A stretch of 64,000 bases of DNA, from the NCBI GenBank assembly GCA_905221605.1, contig CAJNDS010002079.1, positions 1,786,001 to 1,850,000 of the forward strand, written 5' to 3'. Below, in pieces: positions 1-9,661 of this stretch. The translations under genes and the position numbers were made by a program. A model generated the notes under the pieces. That model worked only from the letters and a program-made list of their open reading frames with translations. It was not told the origin of the DNA and ran no database searches. The stretch comes from Symbiodinium natans (Eukaryota > Sar > Dinophyceae > Suessiales > Symbiodiniaceae). Numbering within the stretch: position 1 is the first letter of the stretch; the number at the start of each line of letters is the position of its first letter.

Positions 1-960
1 GAAGGCCAGGCCTGCGTTTGTTTAGGGTTTAGGGTTTAGTCGAGGACATTGAGGGATCAATGGAGCTTTGGAGGCTTTTAGGGTTTAGGGTTTAGTCAAC
101 CCTAAATCCTAAACCCTAAACTCTAACCAGAAATCCGAGCCTCTGAGGCATTCCCGGCCCCGCCGCAGCACCTGTGAGTGCGCGCGGGAGCGCGAGAACG
201 CAGGGCTCAGGGTTCTGCAGGTTTAGGGTTTAGGGTTTAGGATTTATTAGGGTTTAGGATGGTTTAGGGCTTAGGATGGTTTAGGGTTTGGGGTTACTAG
301 GGTTTTCGGGTTTTAGGCTGTAGGTGTTGGGCCCCGAAACTCAACCCCCAGCGGGCTATCTTTCTTGACAGTAAGAGGAAGCTCGGACCTTACACTAAAC
401 TCAACACTGTACACCCAATACGTCCCCCAAACCCCAAGCTCCCAGGGTTTGCGTTCGATACTCCGACGAAGCCGCGAACCTCGAATGAGGGATCAGTGGA
501 AAAAGGCTGCGCTCCCGCTTGCACATCGGCCAAAGCCCACACGTCCGAAGCACACGGTGTTGGTTTTTTTTGGGAGTAGGGTTTAGGGGTCAGTGTGCTC
601 AGAAAGAAGAGGATGTACGTTTTGCTGCACAGGCATTGCCAACTTAATTTCCTACTTGTGGCATAAACCCTAACCCGCCGCTCTCGCTCTAGAAGCCCAC
701 GTGACTTTGAAGGGCTTGAATTCGTGACTAGAGGCCACCATAAACCCTAACCCCTAAACCCTGAACCCTTAACCCTGAAGCCTAAACCAAAACGCCCACA
801 TCATACCTCAAGCACCACCTGAAGAGCCCACAACCTACTTTGTGTTTGTAGGTCATTACCCTTTCTGGGATTCTTAGGGAAGCAACCTACAGAAAAGTAT
901 GTTTGAAGTTCTTGAGATGAACCCTACAAAGCCCTGAGCCGACCTCATCCCTTCACGTAG
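1..960. repeat. Degenerate telomere-like filler
   Basis: Short runs of TTTAGGG and CCCTAAA in both orientations, with many one-base variants, are separated by unique stretches. Apart from the small candidate exon at 131-173 I see no gene, RNA or element here. Confidence 0.85.
131..173 (+). CDS. Candidate short exon, unknown product
   Basis: This 43-base island follows CCAG and ends at CACCT|GTGAGTG, a good match to a eukaryotic GT donor. The second frame reads IRASEAFPAPPQH without a stop. Both flanks are telomere-like repeat. No family is recognised. The donor is the main support, since a frame this short is often open by chance. Confidence 0.25.
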
Positions 961-1050
961 AGGATGCTTTCATTGCAGCGCAGGCACTCTGGCGCCGACG
1001 CCAGCAGGGGAGCCCTGTGTAGCTTCTTGCGGGCTGGGCTTCGGGACCCC
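961..1050 (+). CDS. Candidate exon, unknown product
   Basis: A stop-free + frame of 30 codons reads RMLSLQRRHSGADASRGA and continues to a TAA at 1051, where a TIR element begins. Several AG dinucleotides (GCAGCGCAG) could act as acceptors. No domain is recognised. The TIR element may have cut off the 3' part. Confidence 0.25.
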
Positions 1051-1187
1051 TAAGGGCCCATGTTTAGGGTTTAGGGTTTAGGGTTTAGGGTTTAGGGTTT
1101 AGGTTGCCATACACTTGGGTTCTAAAGTCTCTATATAGGAGGCACTTTAAGGCCCAAGTCTACCCGGTTTAGGTACATGGACCCTTA
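1051..1187. mobile_element. TIR element family C, split by a telomeric array
   Basis: The left end TAAGGGCCCATGT and the right end GTACATGGACCCTTA are the inverted ends seen intact at 32466-32572 and 13469-13571. The interior (CACTTGGG, CTTTAAGGCCCAAGT) also matches. A TTTAGGG array at 1063-1104 sits directly after CATGT, where intact copies have about ten other bases. No coding capacity, so it is MITE-like. Confidence 0.75.
1063..1104 (+). repeat. TTTAGGG array inside a TIR element
   Basis: About six perfect 7-base units lie within the left inverted end of the surrounding family C element. Confidence 0.95.
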
Positions 1188-1477
1188 TAGGGGAATAGTC
1201 AATCCACAACACATAGTGCAAACTCCCCCAAAACCAGGCGGGCCGAAAACCCGAGGCCCAAACTGAGCCACCCGCCACTCGCTGGATTGGCTCCTGTGGT
1301 AGCTGGCTTCATTAGGGTTTAAGGTTGAGGGTTTGGGGTTTAGGGTAAGCTTCGTCAGTCACCACGAATGCACTTCTGTATAAGTTTAAGGCTCCCGCGA
1401 TGGCCTCTGCAATGCCTGCGCACAACACGACACAGACAGACAGAGCCACACAACCCTTAGCCGACCGATACTACACC

Positions 1478-1580
1478 TTGGGATGTTCCCCCCTATACGA
1501 ACAGTCCTTACTGGGGACTATAATAAGGGGGCTACCATAATCCCTATTCAGGACTGTTAGTATAAGGGGAAGCATCCCAA
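1478..1580. mobile_element. TIR element family B (TTGGGATG ends)
   Basis: This palindromic element of about 103 bp begins TTGGGATGTTCCCCCC and ends AGCATCCCAA. Inner arms CAGTCCTTA and AGGACTGTTAGTATAAG also pair. Related copies lie at 15719, 18006, 25505 (half) and 42032. It has no ORF and is MITE-like. Confidence 0.85.
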
Positions 1581-1639
1581 ACCATGCATCCCAATGAATC
1601 CCAAAGCTGAATCCAAAGACCCCCAAACCCTCAAAGCCG

Positions 1640-2158
1640 CAAACCCTCAAACAATAAAACCCTAGAGCCCTAGAACCCTAGAACCCGAGAACTCTAAACC
1701 CTACACCCTGGAACCCTAGAACCCTAGAACCCTAGAAACCTAGATTCCTAGAACCCTAGAACCCTAGAACCCTAGAACCCTAGAACCCTAGAACTCTAGA
1801 ACCCTAGAACCCTAAACCCTAGAAACATAGAGCCCTAGAACCCTATACCCTAAACACTCGAAACCTAGAACCCTGCACCCTAAACCCTGAACCCTACAAA
1901 CCTAGAACCCTGCACCCTAAACCCCAAACCCTCAGAACCTAGAACCCTGCACCCCAAACCCTAAACCCTAAACCCTCCCTAAACCCTAAACCCTAAACAC
2001 CTAGAACCCTGCACCCTAAACCTTAAACCCTAAACCCTAAACCCTAAACCCTAAACCCTAAACCCTAAACCCTAAACACTTAGAACCCTGCACCCTAAAC
2101 CTTAAACCCTAAACCCTAAACCCTAAGCCCTAACCCCGAAACCCTAAACCCTAACATC
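1640..2158 (-). repeat. Variant telomere-like block, CCCTAGAA to CCCTAAA
   Basis: The left half is dominated by an 8-base variant (CCCTAGAA); the right half changes to CCCTAAA with interspersed AGAACCCTGCACCCTAAA units. The grouping of one variant suggests local copying rather than random decay. Confidence 0.95.
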
Positions 2159-2220
2159 CGGACCCAAGGCGCCCCACCGCCGTGGTTGGGCAACGGCCCG
2201 CGAGGCTCCGAGTTGAAGGC

Positions 2221-2292
2221 TTAGGGTTTAGGGTTTAGGGTTTAGGGTTTAGGGTTTAGGGTTTAGGGTTTAGGGTTAGGGTTAGGGTTTAC
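2221..2292 (+). repeat. TTTAGGG array
   Basis: About nine perfect units, in opposite orientation to the block at 1640-2158, from which it is separated by only about 60 unique bases. Confidence 0.97.
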
Positions 2293-3080
2293 GGTTTGGG
2301 ACTTAGGGTTTAGGAGGTTTTTAGGATTTCACGGCTTTCGGGTTTAACCCCTGGCTTGAGGGTGTAGGGTCTATTGGATCTTGAGTATTTCAGGATTTGG
2401 GAGTCAGAGTTTTGGGCTTTTGTAAGGGCTCTTTGTGGCGTTCACAAAAGGGTTTTAGAGTTTTATGGTTTGGTGTTTGCACCTTTTCTCTGTTATTTCT
2501 TAGATGGCGTGTAGGTTTGGGGCGTTCAGGGTTTCGGTTGCAGCGGTTTTGGACTCAAGGCGCTGGAGACTGACATTGGTGGAAGGTCTGATCAGATCTG
2601 TGGTTCTCTTTGGGGCATCTTATGCAAGGACCATCTATGGTATATACGAAGATGTCTATCGGTCCCCCTGAACCCGCCCCAGTAAAGAGGGTCATTGCTC
2701 GGATGACGAGCCCCTTCTAGTGACCCGAAACCCTAAGTCTTAATGTTTCGCGTTTGGGGGCATACTGGGATTCGGGCGTGGGATTTACAATTTCAATAGG
2801 GTTGGGCCTTCAAGGGCATCGACAAAGTTAAGCGGCTTTTCGGGATTCTGGGAGGTTTAGGGTTTAGGGTTGAGGTTTGAGGGTTTAGGGTTTAGGGTTG
2901 AGGGTACCCTGAACCTCAAAACCTCCGGCCTCTAAGCCCCAACAGCCTGACCCACCCGCCCCCATCCCAGAACCCGCAACCCTAAACCCGAAAGCCCTCA
3001 AAACCCTAAACCCTAAACCCCCAAACCCTAAACACGGAAAACCCGACAAACCTGCGAAACCCGACATAAACCTCAAACCC
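2293..3080. other. Low-repeat region, no gene seen
   Basis: G- and T-rich unique sequence with scattered degenerate TTTAGGG units. Open frames on the minus strand are rich in GFRV-type peptides from the repeat and are not taken as genes. Confidence 0.6.
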
Positions 3081-3313
3081 TGAACCCTGAACCCTGAACC
3101 CTAAACCCTAAACCCTAAACCCTAAACCATCCTAAACCCTAAACCCTAAACCCTAAACCCTAAACCCTAAAACCCTAAAACCCTAAAACCCTAAAACCCT
3201 AAAACCCTAAAACCCTAAAACCCTAAAACCCTAAAACCCTAAAACCCTAAAACCCTAAAACCCTAGAACCCTAAAACCCTAAAACCCTAAAACCCTAAAC
3301 CCTAAACCCTAAA
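3081..3313 (-). repeat. CCCTAAA array with a CCCTAAAA core
   Basis: Seven-base units flank a run of about sixteen 8-base CCCTAAAA units (3164-3297). The extra A is shared by neighbouring units, so the variant has spread in tandem. Confidence 0.96.
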
Positions 3314-3347
3314 CGCGCCAACGTCTCGTTAGAGCCAAGTCATAGGA

Positions 3348-3410
3348 CCTGACCGTGGCGGCTTCGAGAAGAGGGCCGAGGCACTGAAGCCTCCGCAACG
3401 CAAGGGTGAA
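3348..3410 (+). CDS. Candidate exon, unknown product
   Basis: The + frame reads PDRGGFEKRAEALKPPQRK, a charged protein-like stretch, and runs into a TTTAGGG array. It is enclosed by arrays of opposite orientation at 3081-3313 and 3412. No family is recognised. Confidence 0.3.
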
Positions 3411-3411
3411 G

Positions 3412-3800
3412 GGGGTTTAGGGTTTAGGGTTTAGGGTTTAGGGCTAGCGTTTAGGGTTTAGGGTTTAGGGTTTTAGGGTTCAGGGTTTTGGGTTTAGGGC
3501 TAGGGTTTAGGGTTTCGGGTTTAGGGTTTAGGGTTTCGGGTTTAGGGCTTAGGGTCTAGGGTTTTGGGGCTTAGGATTTAGGGTTTACGGTTGAGGGCTT
3601 AGGTTATTGGGTTTAGGTTTTTTTTGGTTTTGGGGCTTTAGGGGCGGTAGGGGCGGCAGGGCCTAGTCATTTTAGGCTTTATTTGTTTTGGGGCTTTAGG
3701 GGTTTTAGGGTTTAGGGCTTAGGGCTGTAGGGGCTCGAGGGGCTGCATGGGCCTAAACCCTAAACCCTAAACCCTAAACCCTAAACCCTAAACTTTAAAC
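3412..3800. repeat. Mixed TTTAGGG arrays
   Basis: TTTAGGG units, pure and then degenerate (TTCGGG, TTTTGGG), run to about 3745, then flip to CCCTAAA at about 3755-3800. No gene seen. Confidence 0.9.
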
Positions 3801-4023
3801 CCTAGGGGGGTGTATGGGCTGTGGGGGTGTTGAGGCTTTGGGGGTTCAAGCGTGCGGAGCATTACGGGGCCAAGGTGTCGGGTTTATTGGTTTCAGGGCT
3901 TCAGGGGCGCCAAGGGTTTTGGGGTTGAGGGTTTTTTTTTTTCGGGGCTTTCGGGGTTTTAGGGCTTAGGGCCAACGTTTCCTCAAGGGAGACCTGCAGG
4001 TCAGTGCTTGGAAGCATGAAGTA

Positions 4024-4159
4024 CTTGGAGGTTCATGGTATTTACTTATAACTGTACTCAGAACCGCAATTAAAACCCTCTTAGGGCACTTAGTGGGCTG
4101 ATAAGTGGGTTAATACCACACTTGTAATGGGGGGTTATAGGCACCCTGAACCCCCGAGG
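4024..4159. mobile_element. TIR element family A (CTTGGAGG ends)
   Basis: The element begins CTTGGAGGTTCATGGTA and ends in the reverse complement pattern CACCCTGAACCCCCGAG. TA lies on both sides (4022-4023, 4160-4161), a target duplication typical of Tc1/mariner-like elements. Inner arms (TATAACTGTACT, TACCACACTTGTAAT) also pair. About a dozen relatives lie in the window. No ORF: MITE-like. Confidence 0.85.
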
Positions 4160-4287
4160 TAGACTTACTAGGAGCTTCTAAATACACCCTTCGCACCCTC
4201 CTAAGATGTAGTTGGGGAGCTCACACGTTTTTTTTTCAAGTCAAGTTCGACTCATCAGGGCATGAAAGGCACCTCCACACCTACGGG

Positions 4288-4358
4288 TTCAGGGTTTAGG
4301 GTTTAGGGTTTAGGGTTTAGGGTTTAGGGTTTAGGGTTTAGGGTTTAGGGTTTAGGGT
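4288..4358 (+). repeat. Pure TTTAGGG array
   Basis: About ten perfect units. Confidence 0.98.
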
Positions 4359-4468
4359 AGGGCAAATCTTCAAGTCACTTGCTTCAGGGTCTGCAATGGA
4401 GTCTTGCCTAAAAACCCAAAACCCAAAACTTTTTGGTGAAGAGAAGCAGATCAGAGGCCTCTGCCTTA

Positions 4469-4488
4469 CCCCCCCCCCCCCCCCCCCC
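4469..4488. repeat. Poly-C run (C20)
   Basis: Twenty consecutive C. The proline-rich open frames across it are artefacts of the run. Confidence 0.95.
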
Positions 4489-4720
4489 TCCGTCCCCGGG
4501 CGTCCCCTCTGTTTTCCACACGTTGAAAACACTAGGCCCCCAACCTACCCTGCACTTCAGGTTAGGGTTTATATACAGGGTTCAGGTGCAGGGTTTTGGG
4601 GTATGTGGGCTTTAAGTGACGGGCGGTCTGCCGGAACCCTGGGAACGGGGATCCTATACTACTGCCCAACGCGGAACTCAGGGGATGTTTGTGGCCTCAT
4701 TTTGTGCGGTTTAGGCTCTA

Positions 4721-4870
4721 CCTGGAGGTTCATGGGACTTAATAACCACTTAGAACTGGGCTTATAATCCTACTTATAATAGGGATAACTCCTATAAGGC
4801 CCTTTAGGGGTATTATAAGTGGGGCTATAAGTACAGTTATAATTGGTTAGTAAGTACCATGAACTTCAAG
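4721..4870. mobile_element. TIR element family A
   Basis: Left end CCTGGAGGTTCATGGGAC and right end AGTACCATGAACTTCAAG form an imperfect inverted repeat flanked by TA (4719-4720, 4871-4872). The centre holds CTTATAATAGGGATAAC-like arms. A telomere-like run starts just after it. Confidence 0.82.
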
Positions 4871-5309
4871 TAGGGTTGAGGGTTTAGGGTGCGCCCACCC
4901 AAGAATCGAAGTCCCCTTGTTCGCCCGCTTCTCTCTTTCCCGCAGCACAGCCGCTCAAGACTCACTGCTGTTTGTCCGCGAGGGTGACTCAAGCGAACTT
5001 GCTAGAGGCCTTCCGGTGCAGGGCCTGTGGGGGTTCAGGGGTTCAGGGGTTCAGGGTCTGGGGTTTAGGGTGCTTCCCCAAGCTGGAACATGCAAAGCTG
5101 GGTATCAGTTTGGCATGGTTTGTCATGCCTATAAAAGGTGTTGGGACCCTCAACCGCAGGGTTTCGGGAGACTGAGCCCTTTGCAAAAAGAGCCCCACGC
5201 CTGCAAAACTATCATCTGGCACACTGACCCTACACCCAAAACCCTAAACCACCCTATCAGGTAGAATATACATGCTAATGCCTTCGTGAAGGGGGTCATG
5301 TCTCACTAG

Positions 5310-5372
5310 TGGGCAAGGTCATAGAAAGAGCGGGCAAGGTCATATGCAAAGCGGGCAAGGTCATAGGAAGAG
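5310..5372. repeat. Short tandem repeat, 21-24 bp unit
   Basis: GGGCAAGGTCATA recurs three times, each followed by a variable AAGAGC-like tail. No function is evident. Confidence 0.85.
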
Positions 5373-5671
5373 TTTTCCAAAACCCTAAACCCTGAACCCT
5401 AAACCCTAAACCCTGAACCCTAGAGGGGCCGGGGAGACCCTCTTTTTCCGAGGCTCCCGGGTGTGCCCCCGAACAGCCCATATTAGGAAGCATCTCATAG
5501 GTAAAGCGAAAGAACTTGAAGCGGGCGCTTTAAGGATCAGGGTTTAGGGCCCCTAGGGTCTGGAGCCTAAGGTTTACAGAATTTGGGGACCTTCGTGCAA
5601 GTATCCGAAGAGCCCGGAACCTAAACCCTGAACCCTAAACCCTAAACCCTAAACCCTAAGAGCCAGGAACC

Positions 5672-5758
5672 ATGCACACCGAGATGCAGATCACCTTTGT
5701 GGCCAGCCGGGGATCCACTGAAGTCCGAATGTTGCAAAGCAAGGCAGGGGCGCCTCCC
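5672..5758 (+). CDS. Candidate exon, unknown product
   Basis: The + frame from an ATG reads MHTEMQITFVASRGSTEV and continues to the next TTTAGGG run. The alternating hydrophobic pattern of MQITFVAS is beta-strand-like. No family is assigned. CCCTAAA units lie upstream. Confidence 0.3.
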
Positions 5759-6087
5759 CCCGGCTTGGGGTTTAGGGTTTAGGGTCTTGGGTCTTGGGTC
5801 TTGGGTCTTGGGTTTTGGGTTTTGGGTTTTGGGTTTTGGGGGGTAAAAGCCTAAACCCTCAAATTCCCAACCCCTAAATCTCCAATATCCTAAATGCCTC
5901 AGCCCTTAAGCCCCCAAATCCTCAAACTTTGAACCCGAGAGAGCTCAAGAAGTCCCGCACCCCCGGCCCAAGGGAACTGTTCAGAATTTGGTTAGGCTTT
6001 TTAAGGTTCAGGGCTTGGGGTTTCCAAGCATACGCGCACACTGGCAAGGCTATTGGATTCGGTGGATGTGTTTCTTTGACCCAAAGA

Positions 6088-6275
6088 CAAGGCTTAGGGT
6101 TCAGGGTTTAGGGTTCAGGGTTTAGGGTTTAGGGTTCAGGGCTCAGGGTCCGGTGTTTAGGGGGTACCCTAAACCCTAAACCCTAAACCTTAAACCCTAA
6201 ACCCTAAACCCTAAACCCTAAACCCTGAACCCTGAACCCTGAACCCTGAACCCTAAAGCCTAACCCTAAACCCTA
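6088..6275. repeat. Inverted telomere-like arrays
   Basis: TTTAGGG and TTCAGGG units (6088-6160) meet CCCTAAA and CCCTGAA units (6165-6275) nearly head to head, giving a large potential hairpin. Confidence 0.93.
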
Positions 6276-6323
6276 AACCCTATTCTCTTGAACCACTGAA
6301 GAGGGTGAACCTCGGAGGTTCAG

Positions 6324-6371
6324 CGGATTCTCGATGCAGCGATCGAAGCCGTCGTGAACGCGCCTTGTAAG
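6324..6371 (+). CDS. Candidate exon with GC donor
   Basis: Sixteen codons read RILDAAIEAVVNAPCK, a likely amphipathic helix. The island follows GGTTCAG and ends at TGTAAG|GCCAGT. A GC donor after AAG is unusual in most eukaryotes but common in dinoflagellates. Family unknown. Confidence 0.35.
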
Positions 6372-6418
6372 GCCAGTGGTTCTCTGGGGTTCCAGGTGCG
6401 AGGGTGTCGGGGTTCTAG

Positions 6419-6760
6419 GGTTCTAGGGTTTAGGGTTTGGGGTTTAGGGTTTAGGGTTTAGGGTTTAGGGTCTAAGCCCTAAACCCTAAGTTCTCAATGA
6501 GGTTGCGTCTGGCGGGTGGGGGATCGGCATCCTGCATATGGTTTAGGGTTTAGGGTTTAGGGTTTAGGGTCTAGGGTCTAGGGTCTAGGGTCTAGGGTTT
6601 AGGGTTTAGGGTTAGGGTTTAGGGTTAGAAGCCAGCCGGAGTCCAGACCGCCTATCCCATTCCTCCCGCTCTCGCGGTTGATTGATGGTTTAGGGTTAGG
6701 TTTTTAGGGTTTAGGGTTTAGGGTTCAGGGTTTAGGGTTTAGGGTTTAGGGGTTAGGTTT
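6419..6760 (+). repeat. TTTAGGG arrays with a TCTAGGG sub-block
   Basis: Arrays at 6419-6470, 6540-6622 and 6700-6760 are separated by short unique pieces. At 6565-6598 four adjacent TCTAGGG units share one variant base. Confidence 0.93.
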
Positions 6761-7187
6761 TAGGCGTCAATGCATTCCTGCTCTAAGGTAAACTCGAGCT
6801 TCCAGACGAAGCCCCATAAGGATGAGTAGGAGCTTAGTAGTCCATGACTGGCGTCCAACCCCTAGATACCCCCCCGCCCAAGTTCTTAGATACGTGTGGG
6901 GGCTTGGGGCAACCCAGCAACCCTAAACCCTAAACCCTAAACTATGAAGTAGCGGAGGCCAGGTGCCTGTGCCGGGTCGAGGCATACAAAGCCCTGCCCC
7001 CTAAACACACAGAGCCCTGAACCCCGAAACCCTGAACTTTCTGAACATCCCAAACCCTAAACCCTGAGCTCTAGACCCAAAGAGGACCCAAGCCTCTCAA
7101 ACCTAAGAGGAATACCCTAAACCCTAAACCCTAAACCCTAAACCCTAAACCCTAAACCCTAAACAGTTTCCCTGACCTCCTGTCCAG

Positions 7188-7258
7188 GCACTCCGCCGTC
7201 GCGTGGGGCAGCTGGGATCTTTATTGGGGACGAAAGGAGGGAGGGACCCAGAGCAGCC
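7188..7258 (+). CDS. Candidate exon, unknown product
   Basis: After CTGTCCAG the + frame reads ALRRRVGQLGSLLGTKGG and stays open to the TIR element at 7261. A CCCTAAA array lies just upstream. Basic and leucine-rich; family unknown. Confidence 0.3.
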
Positions 7259-7260
7259 CC

Positions 7261-7439
7261 CTTGGAGGTTCAGGGTTTAGGGTTGAGTGTTTAGGGTTTA
7301 GGGTTTAGGGTTAGAAACCCAATCATAAGCGTAGTTGTAACCCACTTCTAAGCTCCTTGAGTAATGCAAATAGGTTCATAATTGGGTCACAAGTACAGAT
7401 ATAATGGGGTTACTAAGTACCCTGAACTGAACCTCTAAG
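7261..7439. mobile_element. TIR element family A with array in left TIR
   Basis: The left end CTTGGAGGTTCAGGG passes straight into a telomeric array (7276-7312), then resumes as AGAAACCCAATCATAAG, the continuation expected from intact copies. The right end GTACCCTGAACTGAACCTC is present. The array starts exactly after TTCAGGG, a telomere-like motif that belongs to the inverted end itself. Confidence 0.78.
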
Positions 7440-7791
7440 CTGCCGGGAAGAAAAAGGGTTTGGGGGGAAATGGTTTAGGGTTTATAGGGTTTAGGGTTGA
7501 GGGCTGCAAGAGTTGGGAGGCAGGGTTTCAGGGTTTACGCTCGAGGGTTGCGGGTTTCAGTCTTTAGAGTTTCAAGTTTTCAGAGTGCAAGCTTTTCAGG
7601 GTTTAGGGTTGAGGGGGTTCACATTCTTAGCCATTCTGAGAAAGCCTCAGAAAGCAATCCCCCCAAAACCCCCAAGCCTGAAAGCCCCCCCAAAAGTGTA
7701 AGCACCTCAACCCTCTAACCCCGGCCACGTAACTTGGGTGATTTGGAACATTTCCTCGTCGCAGACTTGCCCCGTAAACCCGAAACCCTAG

Positions 7792-7901
7792 CCCAGAGGG
7801 TCCATTTGTAGTACCATTATGGAATTAGGTACCCAAAACCTTATTTAGTATGGTTTTTGGGTACCTAAATCCATAATAGTAATACAAATGGACCCTCTGG
7901 G
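7792..7901. mobile_element. Near-perfect palindromic TIR element
   Basis: CCCAGAGGGTCCATTTGTA opens and TACAAATGGACCCTCTGGG closes the element. Inner arms GGTACCCAAAACC and GGTTTTTGGGTACC pair almost completely, so the whole 110 bp can fold as one hairpin. Single copy here. Confidence 0.88.
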
Positions 7902-7919
7902 TAACCCTAAACCCTACAT

Positions 7920-8003
7920 TCGCTGTCCTTTGCTGGCTGCGGCGACGAAGTCGTGGCAACCCTCCGATGCCGCAGGCTCCTCCACTGGCGTCCATGCCCC
8001 TGG
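7920..8003 (+). CDS. Candidate exon, Ubl-like start possible
   Basis: The + frame SLSFAGCGDEVVATL followed by RCRRLLHW resembles the first beta-hairpin of a ubiquitin-like domain (strand, turn with D-E, strand), but the match is short. The other two frames are also partly open. It ends at a palindromic element (8008). Family assignment is speculative. Confidence 0.22.
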
Positions 8004-8007
8004 TTTT

Positions 8008-8159
8008 TTAGTAGGGAATGGGGAATGAGGTACCTCTATATACCACGGTTTAGGGTTTAGGGTTTAGGGTTTAGGGTTTAGGGTTTAGGGTTTAGGGTTT
8101 AGGGTTTAGGGTTTAGGGTTTAGGGTTTAGGGTACCTCATTCCCTTATTCCCTACTAAG
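8008..8159. mobile_element. Palindromic element with telomeric core
   Basis: The left arm TTAGTAGGGAATGGGGAAT then GAGGTACC is mirrored by GGTACCTCATTCCC and CCTACTAA. Between them are CTCTATATACCACGG and about twelve TTTAGGG units (8048-8131). Either the array grew inside a MITE or the element carries it. No second copy is present for comparison. Confidence 0.8.
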
Positions 8160-8174
8160 AACCAGCCAGGCCAG

Positions 8175-8258
8175 GTCAGAGTGTGCCTCATTCTGGGGCA
8201 TCGCAGCCATCGCTGGGAGCTTGTGTGGGTGCGAGCTCACGTTCGGCTGCAGACCCAA
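8175..8258 (+). CDS. Candidate exon, unknown product
   Basis: Following CCAGGCCAG, the + frame reads VRVCLILGHRSHRWELVWV and on to a TGA at 8259. It is hydrophobic and protein-like. A CCCTAAA array follows after about 25 bases. Family unknown. Confidence 0.3.
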
Positions 8259-8284
8259 TGAAAAAGCCAATAAAACCAAACCCT

Positions 8285-8595
8285 CGAATCCCAAACCCTA
8301 AACACTAAACCCTAAACCCTAAACCCTAAACCCTAAACCCGAAACCCTAAACCCTAAACCCTAAACCCTAAACCCGAAACCCTATCCGGGGATTCTATCT
8401 ATAGGGCCCTTACGGAAGGGGGTTCCTACGGCCGCCGAGGCTTCCCTAGCGTTCCATAGGCCCCTAATTTGCATGCTAAACCCTAAACCCTAAACCCTAA
8501 ACCCTAAAACCTAAACCCTGAACCCTAAACCCTAAACCCTAAACCCTAAAACCCTAAACCCTAGCCCTAAACCCTAAACCCTAAACCCTAAACCC
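8285..8595 (-). repeat. CCCTAAA arrays
   Basis: Two arrays (8285-8385 and 8477-8595) flank 90 unique bases in which GGGCCCTTACGGAAGGG and ATAGGCCCCTAA resemble decayed TIR ends. No gene. Confidence 0.93.
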
Positions 8596-8741
8596 TATAG
8601 TTTATCTTTTGTTAACGGGCCTCTGTGTCTTGCCTGAGTGTTGCAAGGCCAGCCTCTTGTCTGTAGAGTTCTCAGGGGAGGGGGGGGGGGCGTTCCTGAC
8701 TGCTGAACCCGCAACAAAGAAGCACCTGCAACAACAAAAAA

Positions 8742-8925
8742 TAACCCTAAACCTTTAACCCCCAAACCCCAAACCCCAAACCCTAAACCCTAAACCCTAA
8801 ATCCCAAACCCCAAACCCTAAACCCTAAACCCGAAGCCCGAGGATGACGCAACAAAAAAACAACCCTAAACCCTAAGCCCTAAGCCCTAAACCCTAAACC
8901 CTAAACCCTAAACCCTAAACCCAAG
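8742..8925 (-). repeat. CCCTAAA arrays around AACAA-rich spacers
   Basis: Degenerate and pure units; AACAAAAAAACAACCC-type spacers occur twice (about 8725 and 8851), so array plus spacer may have been duplicated. Confidence 0.85.
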
Positions 8926-8940
8926 AGCTCTTTAGACCCC

Positions 8941-9018
8941 AGGCAGCGTCTCCGCAAGAAGCTCGGGAAAGTGCTTCATCAGGAGGAGTTCGAACAGGCC
9001 AGAGCTCTGCTTCGAGTT
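8941..9018 (+). CDS. Candidate exon, helical product
   Basis: The + frame reads RQRLRKKLGKVLHQEEFEQA and then RALLRV before a stop at 9019. This is an amphipathic, charged helix, one of the more convincing protein-like islands. An acceptor-like CCCCAG lies at its start (8937-8942) and arrays flank both sides. Family unknown. Confidence 0.42.
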
Positions 9019-9036
9019 TAGCCCTAATCGAGCAGC

Positions 9037-9215
9037 TTAGGGTTCAGGGTTTAGGGTTTAGGGTTTAGGGTTTTTAGGGGTTTTAGGGCTTTTAGGGTTT
9101 AGGGTTTAGGGTTTAGGGTTTAGGGTTTAGGGTTTAGGGCTTAGGGTTTAGGGTTTAGGGTGTCGGGTTTAGGGTTCAGGGTTCAGGGTTCAGGGTTTAG
9201 GGTTTAGGGTTTAGG
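9037..9215 (+). repeat. TTTAGGG array with TTCAGGG sub-block
   Basis: About 20 units; adjacent TTCAGGG units near 9172-9195 again show clustering of a variant. Confidence 0.95.
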
Positions 9216-9660
9216 GGAAAAATCAAACCCCCTTTTGTCTTCGTGTTCGGGACCCCTTGCACCAAGCGCTGCTGAAGTAAAGTTCAGTCACCGGGCAGGG
9301 ACCTTTTCAGGGAGCCTACTTGGAGGTCCCACAATAAGTGTAATCAAATTTCCACGCATCATCCCCTAATAGCACCCTAATGGGTTCTAACAAGCGTCAT
9401 ATGCACAGGTGCAATCGGAGCCATGATCCTCCAGTGGGGATTTCGGTTTTTCGGGTTTTTAAAAGTTTCCCTGCCTTCGAACACCAAACTCCCAACCCCA
9501 AACCTTAAACCCTAATCCCTACACCCTGAACCCCAAAATCCAAAACCCCAAACCCCAAACCCCAAACCCTAAACCCTAATACCTAACAGTAGTATAAAAC
9601 CCGAAATCCTAGTCCCTAAGACGAAACTCGAGGACTCCAAAGCCTTTTCTTGGAGTTTCC
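9216..9660. other. Unique and degenerate sequence, no clear gene
   Basis: Around 9318-9440 the text ACTTGGAGGTCCC with CACCCTAATGGGTTCTAAC resembles a badly decayed family A element. The rest is CCCTAAA-type filler (9490-9595). Confidence 0.5.
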
Positions 9661-9661
9661 C

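Noticed and set aside
1640..2158. CRISPR-like array of regularly spaced repeats
   Set aside because: The repeats are 7-8 base telomere-type units in direct tandem, without spacers, in eukaryotic sequence.
9318..9440. Further family A copy
   Set aside because: Only the start ACTTGGAGGT and a middle stretch resemble the family; the right end is missing, so it was left as unique sequence.
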